Source: Alteraurantiacibacter aquimixticola (GTDB lineage: Bacteria; Pseudomonadota; Alphaproteobacteria; Sphingomonadales; Sphingomonadaceae). From it: a stretch of 64,000 nucleotides of DNA. The notes below the pieces were generated by a model. That model made no database searches and was not told the origin of the DNA. It worked only from the letters and a program-made list of their open reading frames with translations. The translations under genes and the position numbers were made by a program. The stretch spans positions 214,232-278,231 of the forward strand of contig NZ_SSHH01000003.1 of assembly GCF_004965515.1 (NCBI RefSeq), in the 5' to 3' direction. Within the stretch, counting starts at the first letter, position 1. Each line of letters opens with the position of its first letter. This document shows, piece after piece, positions 16,732-24,176 of the stretch.

Positions 16732-17604
16732 TCAGCTGTGCTTGGCGTGGTAGGCGTTGATCCATTCGGCGGACGCGGTCAGCGCGCCGAAGGGGTAGAA
16801 GTGCAGGCGCACGCGGCCGTGCTGCTCACCCAGCTTGCTGTTGAGCGAGTCGACCAGCTTGTCCGGACCGGCGCTGCCGATCAAATTGGTCAGGCTGATG
16901 CCGTACTTCTTCATGACGGAGGCGGAGGCGCCAACGCCGCAGCGTTTGGCGAAGCCGAGCAGGCGCTTGATGCCGGCCGGGCCGGGAACGCCAAGGCGCA
17001 CGGGCACGTCGATGCCGCGCTCGCGCATTTCGGCGAGCCAGGCGACGATCGCGTCATCGTCGAAAGCGAACTGGGTGACCACCAGCGGGGTCATGCCATG
17101 GGCGCGGACGGCTGCGATCTTGCGTTCCATCCAGTCCCACAGTTCGGCAGGGGTGTTGTTCGGATGGCCTTCCGGGTGGCCGCCGACGCCGACGATCTCG
17201 ATGCCGTGCTTTTCCAGCAGGCCGGTTTCGATGATCTGCAGCGAATCGGAATAGGGGCCTTCGGGCTCGGGCGGGTCACCGGCGATGATGAAGACGCGCT
17301 TCACTTGCGCCTTCTTGGTGATTTCGCCCAGGTACCAGTCGAGCTGTTCCTCGCTCTCGATGCGGCGGGCAGAGAGGTGGACGATCGGCTCGAAGCCAAG
17401 CTCACGCACCAGCACGGCGGCTTCGACGCGCTGTTCCAGTTCCTCACCGGGCAGGAAGGTGACGGCGACCTGCGTGTTCGGGCGGATCAGCGGGGCAGCT
17501 TCGCGCAGCCCTTCGATCTCCTTGGCCGTCATTTCCAGCGAATAGCCGTCCACCATGTTCTCGGCATTCTTTTCCCAGTTCGGGTGGATCGCGGCATAGC
17601 TCAT
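16732..17604 (-). CDS. metF: methylenetetrahydrofolate reductase family protein (MetF-like)
   Basis: 290 residues from ATG 17604 (Shine-Dalgarno GAGAGGAGA). MetF-type TIM barrel with VAVTFLPGEELEQRV near the N-terminus, HLSARRIESEEQL, the IIAGDPPEPEG block, VGVGGHPEGHPN, VTQFAFDDDA and VPVRLGVPGPAGIKRLL. The flavin enzyme interconverts methylene-H4folate and methyl-H4folate. Sphingomonads with LigM/DesA O-demethylases need MetF to oxidise the methyl-H4folate produced; the divergent O-demethylase operon supports that job here rather than only methionine synthesis. The 5' extension to 17877 is not conserved in character. Confidence 0.9.
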   Translation of the reverse strand: MSYAAIHPNWEKNAENMVDGYSLEMTAKEIEGLREAAPLIRPNTQVAVTFLPGEELEQRVEAAVLVRELGFEPIVHLSARRIESEEQLDWYLGEITKKAQVKRVFIIAGDPPEPEGPYSDSLQIIETGLLEKHGIEIVGVGGHPEGHPNNTPAELWDWMERKIAAVRAHGMTPLVVTQFAFDDDAIVAWLAEMRERGIDVPVRLGVPGPAGIKRLLGFAKRCGVGASASVMKKYGISLTNLIGSAGPDKLVDSLNSKLGEQHGRVRLHFYPFGALTASAEWINAYHAKHS

Positions 17605-17731
17605 CGCATTCTCTCCTCTCGACTCGCGCGCGCATGGCGCGGCGGCATGACCATAGCGCCCGGGGGCGCGAATTGGGGCTCTTAACGCCCGTAGGGCGCT
17701 GTCGCAAAACCCCCTAGCGCAATGGGTTTTA

Positions 17732-17745
17732 TTCGTATAGACGAA
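17732..17745. promoter_or_regulatory. inverted repeat between metF and hydrolase/O-demethylase genes (possible IclR operator)
   Basis: TTCGT-ATAG-ACGAA is a perfect 5-bp-arm inverted repeat in an AT-rich pocket of the 195-bp divergent intergenic region. Its left half TTCGTATAGACG matches TTCATATATGCG at 21983-21994 at 9 of 12 positions. The IclR gene at 20062-20823 is the nearest regulator. Confidence 0.45.
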
Positions 17746-17799
17746 ATTTTCATAAGAGCGAACAATACACCGAGTCCCCGTCTTTCTCATGGTCCTTTC

Positions 17800-18501
17800 A
17801 TGCTGATTTTCCTGCCTGGCCTGATTTGCGATGCGAGCATCTATGCCCCGCAAACCGCGGCCTTTGCGGATTCGCATGCAGTGGATTCATACGGATTGGC
17901 CGACTCGCTGCCCGAAATGGCGCGAATCGCGCTCGCCGATGCGGACCGGCTGGGGGCGGAGCAATTCGACCTGTTCGGCCATTCGATGGGCGGCCGCGTG
18001 GCGCTGGAAGTCTATCGTCAGGCGCCCGAACGCGTGCGGCGGCTGGCCCTCGTCTCCACCGGCATCCATCCGGTCGGCAAGGACGAGCCTGCCAAGCGCG
18101 AGGCGCTGAAGGCTGTGGGTCATGACAATGGATTCAAGGCACTGGTCGATGACTGGCTGCCGCCCATGGTCGCCGAACAGAACCGCACGGACCCATCCAT
18201 CTACCCGCCCATGTGGGAGATGTGCATGAAAATGGGGCAGGACGTGTTCGACGCGCAGATCAATGCGCTGGTCACCCGCCCCGACGTTGCCGACCTCTTG
18301 CCGAAGATCACCTGCCCGACGCTGGTGATGACGGGCGCGCTCGATACATGGGCTCCGCCCGCGCAGCATGAAGAGATCGCCGCGGCGATCCCCAATTCGC
18401 ATCTCGTTATCGTTCCCGGTGCCGGACACATGATCCAGATGGAAGCACCTGTTGCGGTCAACGAAGCCATCACCCGCTGGCTTGAAACGCCGGCATCCTG
18501 A
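17800..18501 (+). CDS. alpha/beta-fold hydrolase
   Basis: 233 residues from ATG 17800. The nucleophile Ser lies in LFGHSMGGRVAL, the Asp is probably in TGALDTWAPP, and the His in GAGHMIQME. This is the single-domain esterase/C-C hydrolase type. It begins almost at the first beta strand (MLIFLPGLICDASIY), so it is a compact, probably cytoplasmic enzyme. It ends 33 bp before the O-demethylase gene in the same operon, so an ester- or C-C-cleaving step feeding a methoxylated aromatic acid to it is a reasonable guess. Confidence 0.82.
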   Translation: MLIFLPGLICDASIYAPQTAAFADSHAVDSYGLADSLPEMARIALADADRLGAEQFDLFGHSMGGRVALEVYRQAPERVRRLALVSTGIHPVGKDEPAKREALKAVGHDNGFKALVDDWLPPMVAEQNRTDPSIYPPMWEMCMKMGQDVFDAQINALVTRPDVADLLPKITCPTLVMTGALDTWAPPAQHEEIAAAIPNSHLVIVPGAGHMIQMEAPVAVNEAITRWLETPAS

Positions 18502-18534
18502 TCAACCCTGAAAGCCTCTAGGAGAGGGAGTAGC

Positions 18535-19959
18535 ATGAGTAACAATCTGCAGTCGAAGCTGGACGCGCAGTCCAACGTCGTCGATTTCCTGCGTAACCAG
18601 CAGGTCGGCCCGAACGTCTATCCGGGCGTCCCCGCCGAATATTCCAACTGGCGCAAGGAACAGCGCGGCTGGGCCAAGAGCGCGGTGCTGTTCAACCAGT
18701 CCTATCACATGGTCGAGCTCTATGTGCGCGGCCCCGAAGCCATGGCGCTGCTCGAATACACTGCCATCAACAGCTTCAAGAACTTCGCCGTCAACAAGGC
18801 CAAGCAGTACGTCCCGGTCACCCCGGACGGTTATGTCATCGGCGACGTGATCCTGTTCTATCTGGACGAGAACGAATTCTCCCTGGTCGGCCGTGCGCCC
18901 GCCATCGAATGGGTCGAATTCCACGCCCAGTATCCCAAGCCCGACGGTTCCAAGTGGAACGTGACCGTGGAGCGTGACGAACGCACCGCGATGCGTACCG
19001 ACGGTGTCCGCAAGAACTATCGCTTCCAGCTGCAGGGCCCCAACGCCATGTCGATCCTGGAAAAGGCGATGGGCCAGACCCCGCCGGACCTGAAGTTCTT
19101 CAACATGGCGCATGTCGGCATCAATGGTAAGGACGTGATCGCCCTTCGCCACGGCATGGCCGGTCAGCCGGGTTACGAACTGTTCGGTCCCTGGGCCGAT
19201 TACGAAGCCGTGCACAGCGCGCTGGTCGAAGCCGGCAAGGGCTTTGGCCTGGAGCTGGTGGGCGGCCGCGCCTACTCCTCGAACACGCTGGAATCCGGCT
19301 GGCTGCCTTCGCCGCTGCCCGCTTTCTACACCGGCGATTCGCAGATGATGAAGGACTTCCGCGCCTGGTCTTCGGACAAGTCCTATGCCGGCATGTGCTC
19401 GATCGGCGGTTCCTATGTTCCCGACAGCATCGAGGGTTACTACCTCACGCCGTGGGATATCGGATACGGCCACATCGTGAAGTTCGACCACGACTTCGTC
19501 GGCCGCGAAGCTCTCGAGAAGATGGCCAACCAGAAGCACAAGCAGAAGGTCACGCTGGCTCTCGACAATGAAGACATGATGCGCGTCCTGTCCTCGCTTT
19601 ATGCCGAAGGCGACCGTGCGAAGTACTTCGAATTCCCGAGCGCCGTTTACGCGATGCACCCGTTCGACGAAGTGCGCACGAAGGACGGCAAGTTCATCGG
19701 CGTGTCGACCTGGGTCGGCTACAGCTCGAACGAAGGCAAGATGCTCACCCTCGCCATGATCGATCCCGATGAGGTCGAAATGGGCAAGGAAGTGAAGCTG
19801 GTGTGGGGCGAGCCGAATGGCGGCACCACCAAGCCGACTGTCGAGCCGCACGTCCAGACCGAGATCACTGCCGTGATCAGCCCGGTTCCGTACTCGAACG
19901 TCGCCCGTACGGCCTATGCCGACAGCTGGCGCGCAGAGGGCGTTGGCAAGAACGTCTGA
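18535..19959 (+). CDS. tetrahydrofolate-dependent aromatic O-demethylase, LigM/DesA-like (GcvT fold)
   Basis: 474 residues, the length of LigM/DesA (about 460-470) and clearly longer than GcvT or DmdA. Sequence blocks I recognise from LigM are VYPGVPAEYSNWRKEQ, SAVLFNQSYHMVELYVRG, NKAKQYVPVTPDGYVIGD, LRHGMAGQPGYELFGP, SNTLESGWLPSPLPAFYTGD and VKFDHDFVGREALE. These enzymes move the methyl group of vanillate, syringate or 3-O-methylgallate to H4folate. Which of these (or another methoxy-aromatic) is used cannot be told. Shine-Dalgarno AGGAGAGGGAG; upstream hydrolase gene; terminator downstream; metF-folD divergent. Confidence 0.88.
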   Translation: MSNNLQSKLDAQSNVVDFLRNQQVGPNVYPGVPAEYSNWRKEQRGWAKSAVLFNQSYHMVELYVRGPEAMALLEYTAINSFKNFAVNKAKQYVPVTPDGYVIGDVILFYLDENEFSLVGRAPAIEWVEFHAQYPKPDGSKWNVTVERDERTAMRTDGVRKNYRFQLQGPNAMSILEKAMGQTPPDLKFFNMAHVGINGKDVIALRHGMAGQPGYELFGPWADYEAVHSALVEAGKGFGLELVGGRAYSSNTLESGWLPSPLPAFYTGDSQMMKDFRAWSSDKSYAGMCSIGGSYVPDSIEGYYLTPWDIGYGHIVKFDHDFVGREALEKMANQKHKQKVTLALDNEDMMRVLSSLYAEGDRAKYFEFPSAVYAMHPFDEVRTKDGKFIGVSTWVGYSSNEGKMLTLAMIDPDEVEMGKEVKLVWGEPNGGTTKPTVEPHVQTEITAVISPVPYSNVARTAYADSWRAEGVGKNV

Positions 19960-19979
19960 TCGGTTCCACACCCGACACA

Positions 19980-20016
19980 GAAAGGGGCGGTCACGCGAGT
20001 GGCCGCCCCTTTTGCT
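19980..20016 (+). terminator. intrinsic terminator after the O-demethylase gene
   Basis: AAAGGGGCGG / CCGCCCCTTTT arms enclosing an inner TCAC-GCGA-GTGG hairpin, then TTTTGCTTT. It separates the plus-strand operon from the convergent iclR gene. Confidence 0.9.
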
Positions 20017-20061
20017 TTGCAATGATGTCTGGAGCCGGTTGCAAGCGACCGGCAGGCGTTC

Positions 20062-20823
20062 TCAGCTATCCTCGAGCAGGCTCGCCGTGCGATCGAGCAG
20101 GTCGGCCACGCGTGCGTGCAGGTCGTCGGTAAAGCGCACCTTGGGCACGGCGACCGAGAGCGAGCCGACGGGCGCGCCGTCCATGGTCACCAGCCGTCCG
20201 ATGCCCACGATGCCGAGCGAGAACTCCTCGTCGGTCATCGCAAAACCGGTCTTGCGTGCCTCGTCCAGCTGTTTGCGCAGCGTCGGTTCGTCGGTGACCG
20301 TATGATTGGTAAAGGGTGCGCGCTCTGTCTCTGCAAAATAGCGCTCGAGCTCTTCGGGTTCGAGCGCGGCGAGCAGCACCTTGCCGGCCGCCAGCGCATG
20401 CATGGGCAGGCGGCGGCCCTGCGGCACCGAATAGCGCAAGGCCTGTTCGCTGCTCTCGGTCACGATCGCCTCGATCTCCCAATCCACGCGGATGAAGAAG
20501 CTGGTCGTCTCGTCCAGCTGCACGCGCAGGGTGCGCACAAGCGGCGCGGCGCGGTCGGCCAGCGTAAAGCTTTCGGTGGAGGCCTGCAGGCGGGCAAGGC
20601 CGGGTCCGGCGGAATAGCGGCGGCCGTCGCGAACCAAATATTGCCGGTCGACAAGCGTGGAGAGCAGGTAGCTGAGGCTGGAGACGGGAATGCCCAGCGC
20701 AGTGGCGATTTCCTGCGCCACCAGCGGGCGATTATGCGCCACCACATATTCGATGATGTCGAGCGTGCGCGTGGCCGACTTGACCTGCGAACTGCTTGCG
20801 CCGGGGCCTGCTTCGCTTGCCAT
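20062..20823 (-). CDS. IclR-family transcriptional regulator
   Basis: 253 residues. N-terminal winged HTH (ATRTLDIIEYVVAHNRPLVA, then QEIATALGIPVSSLSYLLSTL), C-terminal effector-binding GAF-like domain with GRRLPMHALAAGKVLLA and GFAMTDEEFSLGI, typical IclR signatures. IclR proteins commonly control aromatic-degradation operons with small acids as ligands. It is separated by a single base from the stop of the MetE-like gene and so is cotranscribed. Probable targets are the palindromes at 21982-22014 and 17732-17745. Confidence 0.9.
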   Translation of the reverse strand: MASEAGPGASSSQVKSATRTLDIIEYVVAHNRPLVAQEIATALGIPVSSLSYLLSTLVDRQYLVRDGRRYSAGPGLARLQASTESFTLADRAAPLVRTLRVQLDETTSFFIRVDWEIEAIVTESSEQALRYSVPQGRRLPMHALAAGKVLLAALEPEELERYFAETERAPFTNHTVTDEPTLRKQLDEARKTGFAMTDEEFSLGIVGIGRLVTMDGAPVGSLSVAVPKVRFTDDLHARVADLLDRTASLLEDS

Positions 20824-20824
20824 G

Positions 20825-21949
20825 TCAGCCGATCCGCTCCTCCGCGATATCCGCGCCCGCGCGCAGGTTTGCGAGTTTCTTCCATGCGACCGAAGGATCG
20901 ATCTTGCCGTAGCCGGCGAAGGTGCCGAAGCCGCAATCGCTGCTGGCGATCACCCGCTCCTTGCCCGCGAATTCGGCAAAGCGCTCGATCCGCTGGGCGA
21001 TCAGTTCGGGCGTTTCGATGTAGTTGGAGCAGCTGTCGATAAAGCCGGGGGCTAGGATCTTGCCGGTAATGTCCGTATCGCGCCAGACCTTCCATTCATG
21101 CTCGTGACGCGGATTCGCATGCTCGAACAGGATGGTAGCCGGACGGGCGGAGAGGACCACGTCGATAATCACCTCCAGCGGGATGTCGTAATCGTGCGGG
21201 CCTTCGTAATTGCCCCAGCACACATGCATGCGCATCTGTTCCGGCGGGATGTTCGCGGTCGCCTCGTTCAGCGCATCGACATTGGCCTGGATGGTGGCGA
21301 GGAATTCCGCTTCGCTCATGTCCTGATAGCCCGTGTGGCGGCTCATCGCGAGGTCGGGGCAGTCGAACTGCACCTGGAACCCGGCCTCGGCAATCGCCTC
21401 ATATTCGGGGCGCATCGCGGCGACGAGATCGGCGAGATAGGCCTCGTGGCTGGGATAATACTGGTTCGGCTGGAACGCGGTGATGAGGCCGGGGGAAGCA
21501 GTGTTGAGGAAGGCCTTCACGTCCTGCCCATGCTTCTCCAGCGCGGATTTGAAGCGGCGAATATCGTCATGCAGCGGTTGGAGGTTGACCAGCTCAACCT
21601 TGTCGATCGCGCTGGCGCGGGTGAACTCCTGGCTGCCCATGATCGCGCTAAGCTTCTTCGCCAGCTCGGGCACTTGCGCGAGGTCCATCGCGGGCTTCCT
21701 TGGCGTATGTCCGCCGAAGCCCGAAAGCCGTTCGATGATATAGGTCGAATAGCCGACCTTGCCGAGCTCGCCGTCGCTGACGATGGAGACGCCCGCCTCC
21801 ACCTGCCGGCGCACGGCGTCATCGATCGCTTCCTGCACCACGCGGTCGAACTCGGCTTCATCGTAGGGTTCGCCCTTGTCGCGGGCGAGCAGCAGCGGCA
21901 CGAGCTTGTCGCCGCGCGGAAGGCTGCCGACATGGGTAGTTTCAATCAC
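20825..21949 (-). CDS. cobalamin-independent methionine synthase (MetE C-terminal type) family protein
   Basis: 374 residues from GTG 21949, which has AAGGAG 11 nt upstream; the reading from ATG 21982 has no Shine-Dalgarno and would overlap the operator. The single-domain fold equals the catalytic C-terminal half of MetE: TTHVGSLPRGD at the start, zinc ligands probably in MHVCWGNYEG, the FEHANPRHEHEW segment and SSDCGFGTF. These proteins take methyl groups from folate or other donors to a thiol. Position beside the O-demethylase block suggests it removes methyl from methyl-H4folate or from a substrate directly (inference). Cotranscribed with iclR. Confidence 0.8.
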   Translation of the reverse strand: MIETTHVGSLPRGDKLVPLLLARDKGEPYDEAEFDRVVQEAIDDAVRRQVEAGVSIVSDGELGKVGYSTYIIERLSGFGGHTPRKPAMDLAQVPELAKKLSAIMGSQEFTRASAIDKVELVNLQPLHDDIRRFKSALEKHGQDVKAFLNTASPGLITAFQPNQYYPSHEAYLADLVAAMRPEYEAIAEAGFQVQFDCPDLAMSRHTGYQDMSEAEFLATIQANVDALNEATANIPPEQMRMHVCWGNYEGPHDYDIPLEVIIDVVLSARPATILFEHANPRHEHEWKVWRDTDITGKILAPGFIDSCSNYIETPELIAQRIERFAEFAGKERVIASSDCGFGTFAGYGKIDPSVAWKKLANLRAGADIAEERIG

Positions 21950-21981
21950 TGGGGAATGCGCTCCTTCTGGAACGCCAGTCA

Positions 21982-22014
21982 TTTCATATATGCGAATTCA
22001 ACGCAAGTATGAAA
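21982..22014. promoter_or_regulatory. palindrome upstream of the MetE-like/iclR operon (probable IclR operator)
   Basis: TTTCATATATGCG, a 7-nt spacer AATTCAA, then CGCAAGTATGAAA. The arms pair at 11 of 13 positions. It lies 33-65 bp upstream of the GTG start chosen for the MetE-like gene, so within its promoter region. Confidence 0.6.
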
Positions 22015-22035
22015 GACCGGGCGCTCCAGCAGGCG

Positions 22036-23046
22036 TCACTCCTCCCAACCGGTGGGCGCGTTGTAATCGGTGGTGAAACCCATCGCCTCGATCTCGTGCA
22101 CCAGCCCGTCCGCGCCCACCTTGAAGATATGCGCGGCGGGAAGGTCGAACGGGCCGAGGTCGGCGAACATGCCTTCATCCGCCGAACGCATGGTCACCGT
22201 CCCGTCCATCGCGGTGACCGGATAGGGCTCGAAATCCATCGGATGGCGGAAGTGGGACAGGCCCATGACCAGACCGGTGACCGGATCGGCGGCGAAGACC
22301 CGCCGGTTATCGATCGTGGTGATATAGGCCATCGTGTTGGAGGTAAGCTGTCCGGCGCAATCGCGGGCAACCGGATGTTCGCTATTCCCGAAATTGCCCT
22401 GGCTCTCTCCCGGTCCTGCGGTTTCGATGCCGTTCTCATGCCGCTGGCAGTCAGGCGCGAAGGGCATCAGCGATCCGTCATTGTCATCCAGCGCATCGTA
22501 ATAGGTGGCGCCGAGGGCGATCAGTTCCGCCTCGCTCTTGCGGTCCGCTTCGGGCACCACAGCCAGCAGCCCGGCGCGCGGTGTCTGCAAATTGCCGAGC
22601 GGGGAAGGGCCGCCAAAGGGCGATTCCGTGTTCACCGCGGCAAAGAGATGCTCCGCCTCGACGATGGAGCCTGCCGGATCGAGCTTCAGCCGCAGTGCGA
22701 CCACGGTAGGCTCGCCCTCGCGTTCGACCATGCCTATCCAGCCGACCGTCTGCTTCACCTCGTCCGGGACCACGACGGAGAAGTTGGTGCCTGCGCCGGT
22801 GATCTCGGCCCACAGGCCCTCGCCGGCATTGATGCGCTGGAGGTTCTCGACGATGCGCACCTCGTCGGAGAATGCGACGGTGCCGGCATTGTTGCTTTCC
22901 AGCCCGGCGACATAGCTGGCCGCAAGGCCGATCAGGCATTCGCGGTCGCAAACGGGCGCGGCCTCATCCTCGCCGCCGCTATCGGCGCAAGCACTCATAG
23001 CGGTTGCCGCAAGCAGGGCGGCGGAAAATTTCAGCATGGTCTTCAT
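22036..23046 (-). CDS. lipoprotein of the CDRECLIG-type family (DUF8021-like), paralogue 1
   Basis: 336 residues with a lipoprotein signal (LLAATAMSAC, lipobox MSAC). Mature part has CDRECLIGLAASYVAGLE...GEGLW in the first half and LIALGATYYDALDDNDG...DCQRHENG in the second; the two halves look like copies of one NTF2-like unit. The C-terminal region has TIDNRRVF, LSHFRHPMD and AHIFKVGADGLVHEIEAMG. I believe this is the DUF8021-type family, with no established function that I know. Three paralogues lie at 23074-24024, 29709-30680 and 36248-37108. A 27-bp gap links it with the next paralogue. Confidence 0.7.
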   Translation of the reverse strand: MKTMLKFSAALLAATAMSACADSGGEDEAAPVCDRECLIGLAASYVAGLESNNAGTVAFSDEVRIVENLQRINAGEGLWAEITGAGTNFSVVVPDEVKQTVGWIGMVEREGEPTVVALRLKLDPAGSIVEAEHLFAAVNTESPFGGPSPLGNLQTPRAGLLAVVPEADRKSEAELIALGATYYDALDDNDGSLMPFAPDCQRHENGIETAGPGESQGNFGNSEHPVARDCAGQLTSNTMAYITTIDNRRVFAADPVTGLVMGLSHFRHPMDFEPYPVTAMDGTVTMRSADEGMFADLGPFDLPAAHIFKVGADGLVHEIEAMGFTTDYNAPTGWEE

Positions 23047-23073
23047 GTCATCTCTCCCAAGACGAATATTGTT

Positions 23074-24024
23074 CTACCACCCGCTGGGCATGCCATAGGG
23101 CACCGTTGTCAGCACCGCCTCGATCTGGCGGAGCTTTCCGTCCTCCAGCTTGAAAACCTCGGCGATGATGAAGCTGAAGGGCTGGGCGAAAGCGCCGCTT
23201 GCGGCCTGCGCCTCCCCGCTAGGCTCGGCATAGGCAGGCACGGTTCCCGCGTGGTCGAAGAAGCCGAGCGCATACACCAGCTGGCGCTCCTCATCGATCA
23301 CCGGGAAACGGCGCGCGCGGATATTGGTGACGATGGTCTGGAAGCCGGTATCGAACTGCGCGGCGCAATCGAGCTTCGCCATCTCGTTCGATCCTCCGTC
23401 TGGAGAATTGGCCGTCCAGCTATTGTTCTCCATGCGCTGGCAATCCGGATGGAACGGTGTTGCGCCGGCCGTCACTTCGGATTCGATGCCGCGGAAATAG
23501 CGATCGGCTGCCTCCTGCAATTTGTGACGAGGCACGCGGGTGTCTTCGGGCTCTATGCGGTTGAAGATCGGCAGGACTTCGGTCCGCTCCACCGTCACGA
23601 ACGCCCCGGCACTGCCACCGCTGGTGATATTGCGCACCACCAGGTTCTCGATTTCGGTGATCCGGCGGTTCTCCACCCGCAGGCGGATCGACATATTGTT
23701 CTGGTTGCCATTCTCATTGATGATGGCGAGAGCGGCGACCTCCCCGTTCACGGGATCGGCAACGTCGAAGCGGTAGCTGGGCTGTGCCTGCACCGTGTTC
23801 CAGAGCCCGTCTGTCAGGGCCAGCGTCACACCATTCTCGGTATATTTAATGTCGTTGCTGAGCGTGAGGCGGCCTGAATCATGCGTTTCGAGCGCATCGA
23901 AATAGGCATCCATCATGCCGATCAGGCATTCGCGGTCGCATTCGGCGCCGATCTGCGCGCTTGCCTGTTGCGATGCAAGCGTGGCGGCCACCAATGCAGT
24001 AGCCACGGCAATTCCCCTTGCCAT
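23074..24024 (-). CDS. exported DUF8021-like protein, paralogue 2
   Basis: 316 residues from ATG 24024 (GGAGGGG upstream), with a cleavable signal peptide ending ASQQASAQ. The mature part starts IGAECDRECLIGMMDAYFDAL, has YTENGVTLALTDGLW in half one and RYFRGIESEV...FHPDCQRMENNSW in half two, and ends EAVLTTVPYGMPSGW. Same internal duplication as paralogue 1, which it precedes in the same minus-strand operon. Divergent from the GMC oxidoreductase, sharing the TAACGATCGTTA site at 24135. Confidence 0.7.
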   Translation of the reverse strand: MARGIAVATALVAATLASQQASAQIGAECDRECLIGMMDAYFDALETHDSGRLTLSNDIKYTENGVTLALTDGLWNTVQAQPSYRFDVADPVNGEVAALAIINENGNQNNMSIRLRVENRRITEIENLVVRNITSGGSAGAFVTVERTEVLPIFNRIEPEDTRVPRHKLQEAADRYFRGIESEVTAGATPFHPDCQRMENNSWTANSPDGGSNEMAKLDCAAQFDTGFQTIVTNIRARRFPVIDEERQLVYALGFFDHAGTVPAYAEPSGEAQAASGAFAQPFSFIIAEVFKLEDGKLRQIEAVLTTVPYGMPSGW

Positions 24025-24134
24025 CGAGTCCCCTCCATCTCTTCCCGCCGGGGAATGTGACTCCGCTTGGCAATCTTGGCAAGCGCTTCGCATAGGAGAG
24101 CGATTGGCCGGGCCACGCTGCTTGCACGCAATCG

Positions 24135-24146
24135 TAACGATCGTTA
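24135..24146. promoter_or_regulatory. palindromic operator TAACGATCGTTA
   Basis: Perfect 12-bp palindrome in the divergent region between the DUF8021-like gene (minus) and the GMC oxidoreductase (plus), 31 bp before the GMC start. Related sites lie at 33881, 37155 and 42786. Confidence 0.6.
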
Positions 24147-24176
24147 GCAAGGCGGCAGGCAGAGGAAGGTCCTGGA

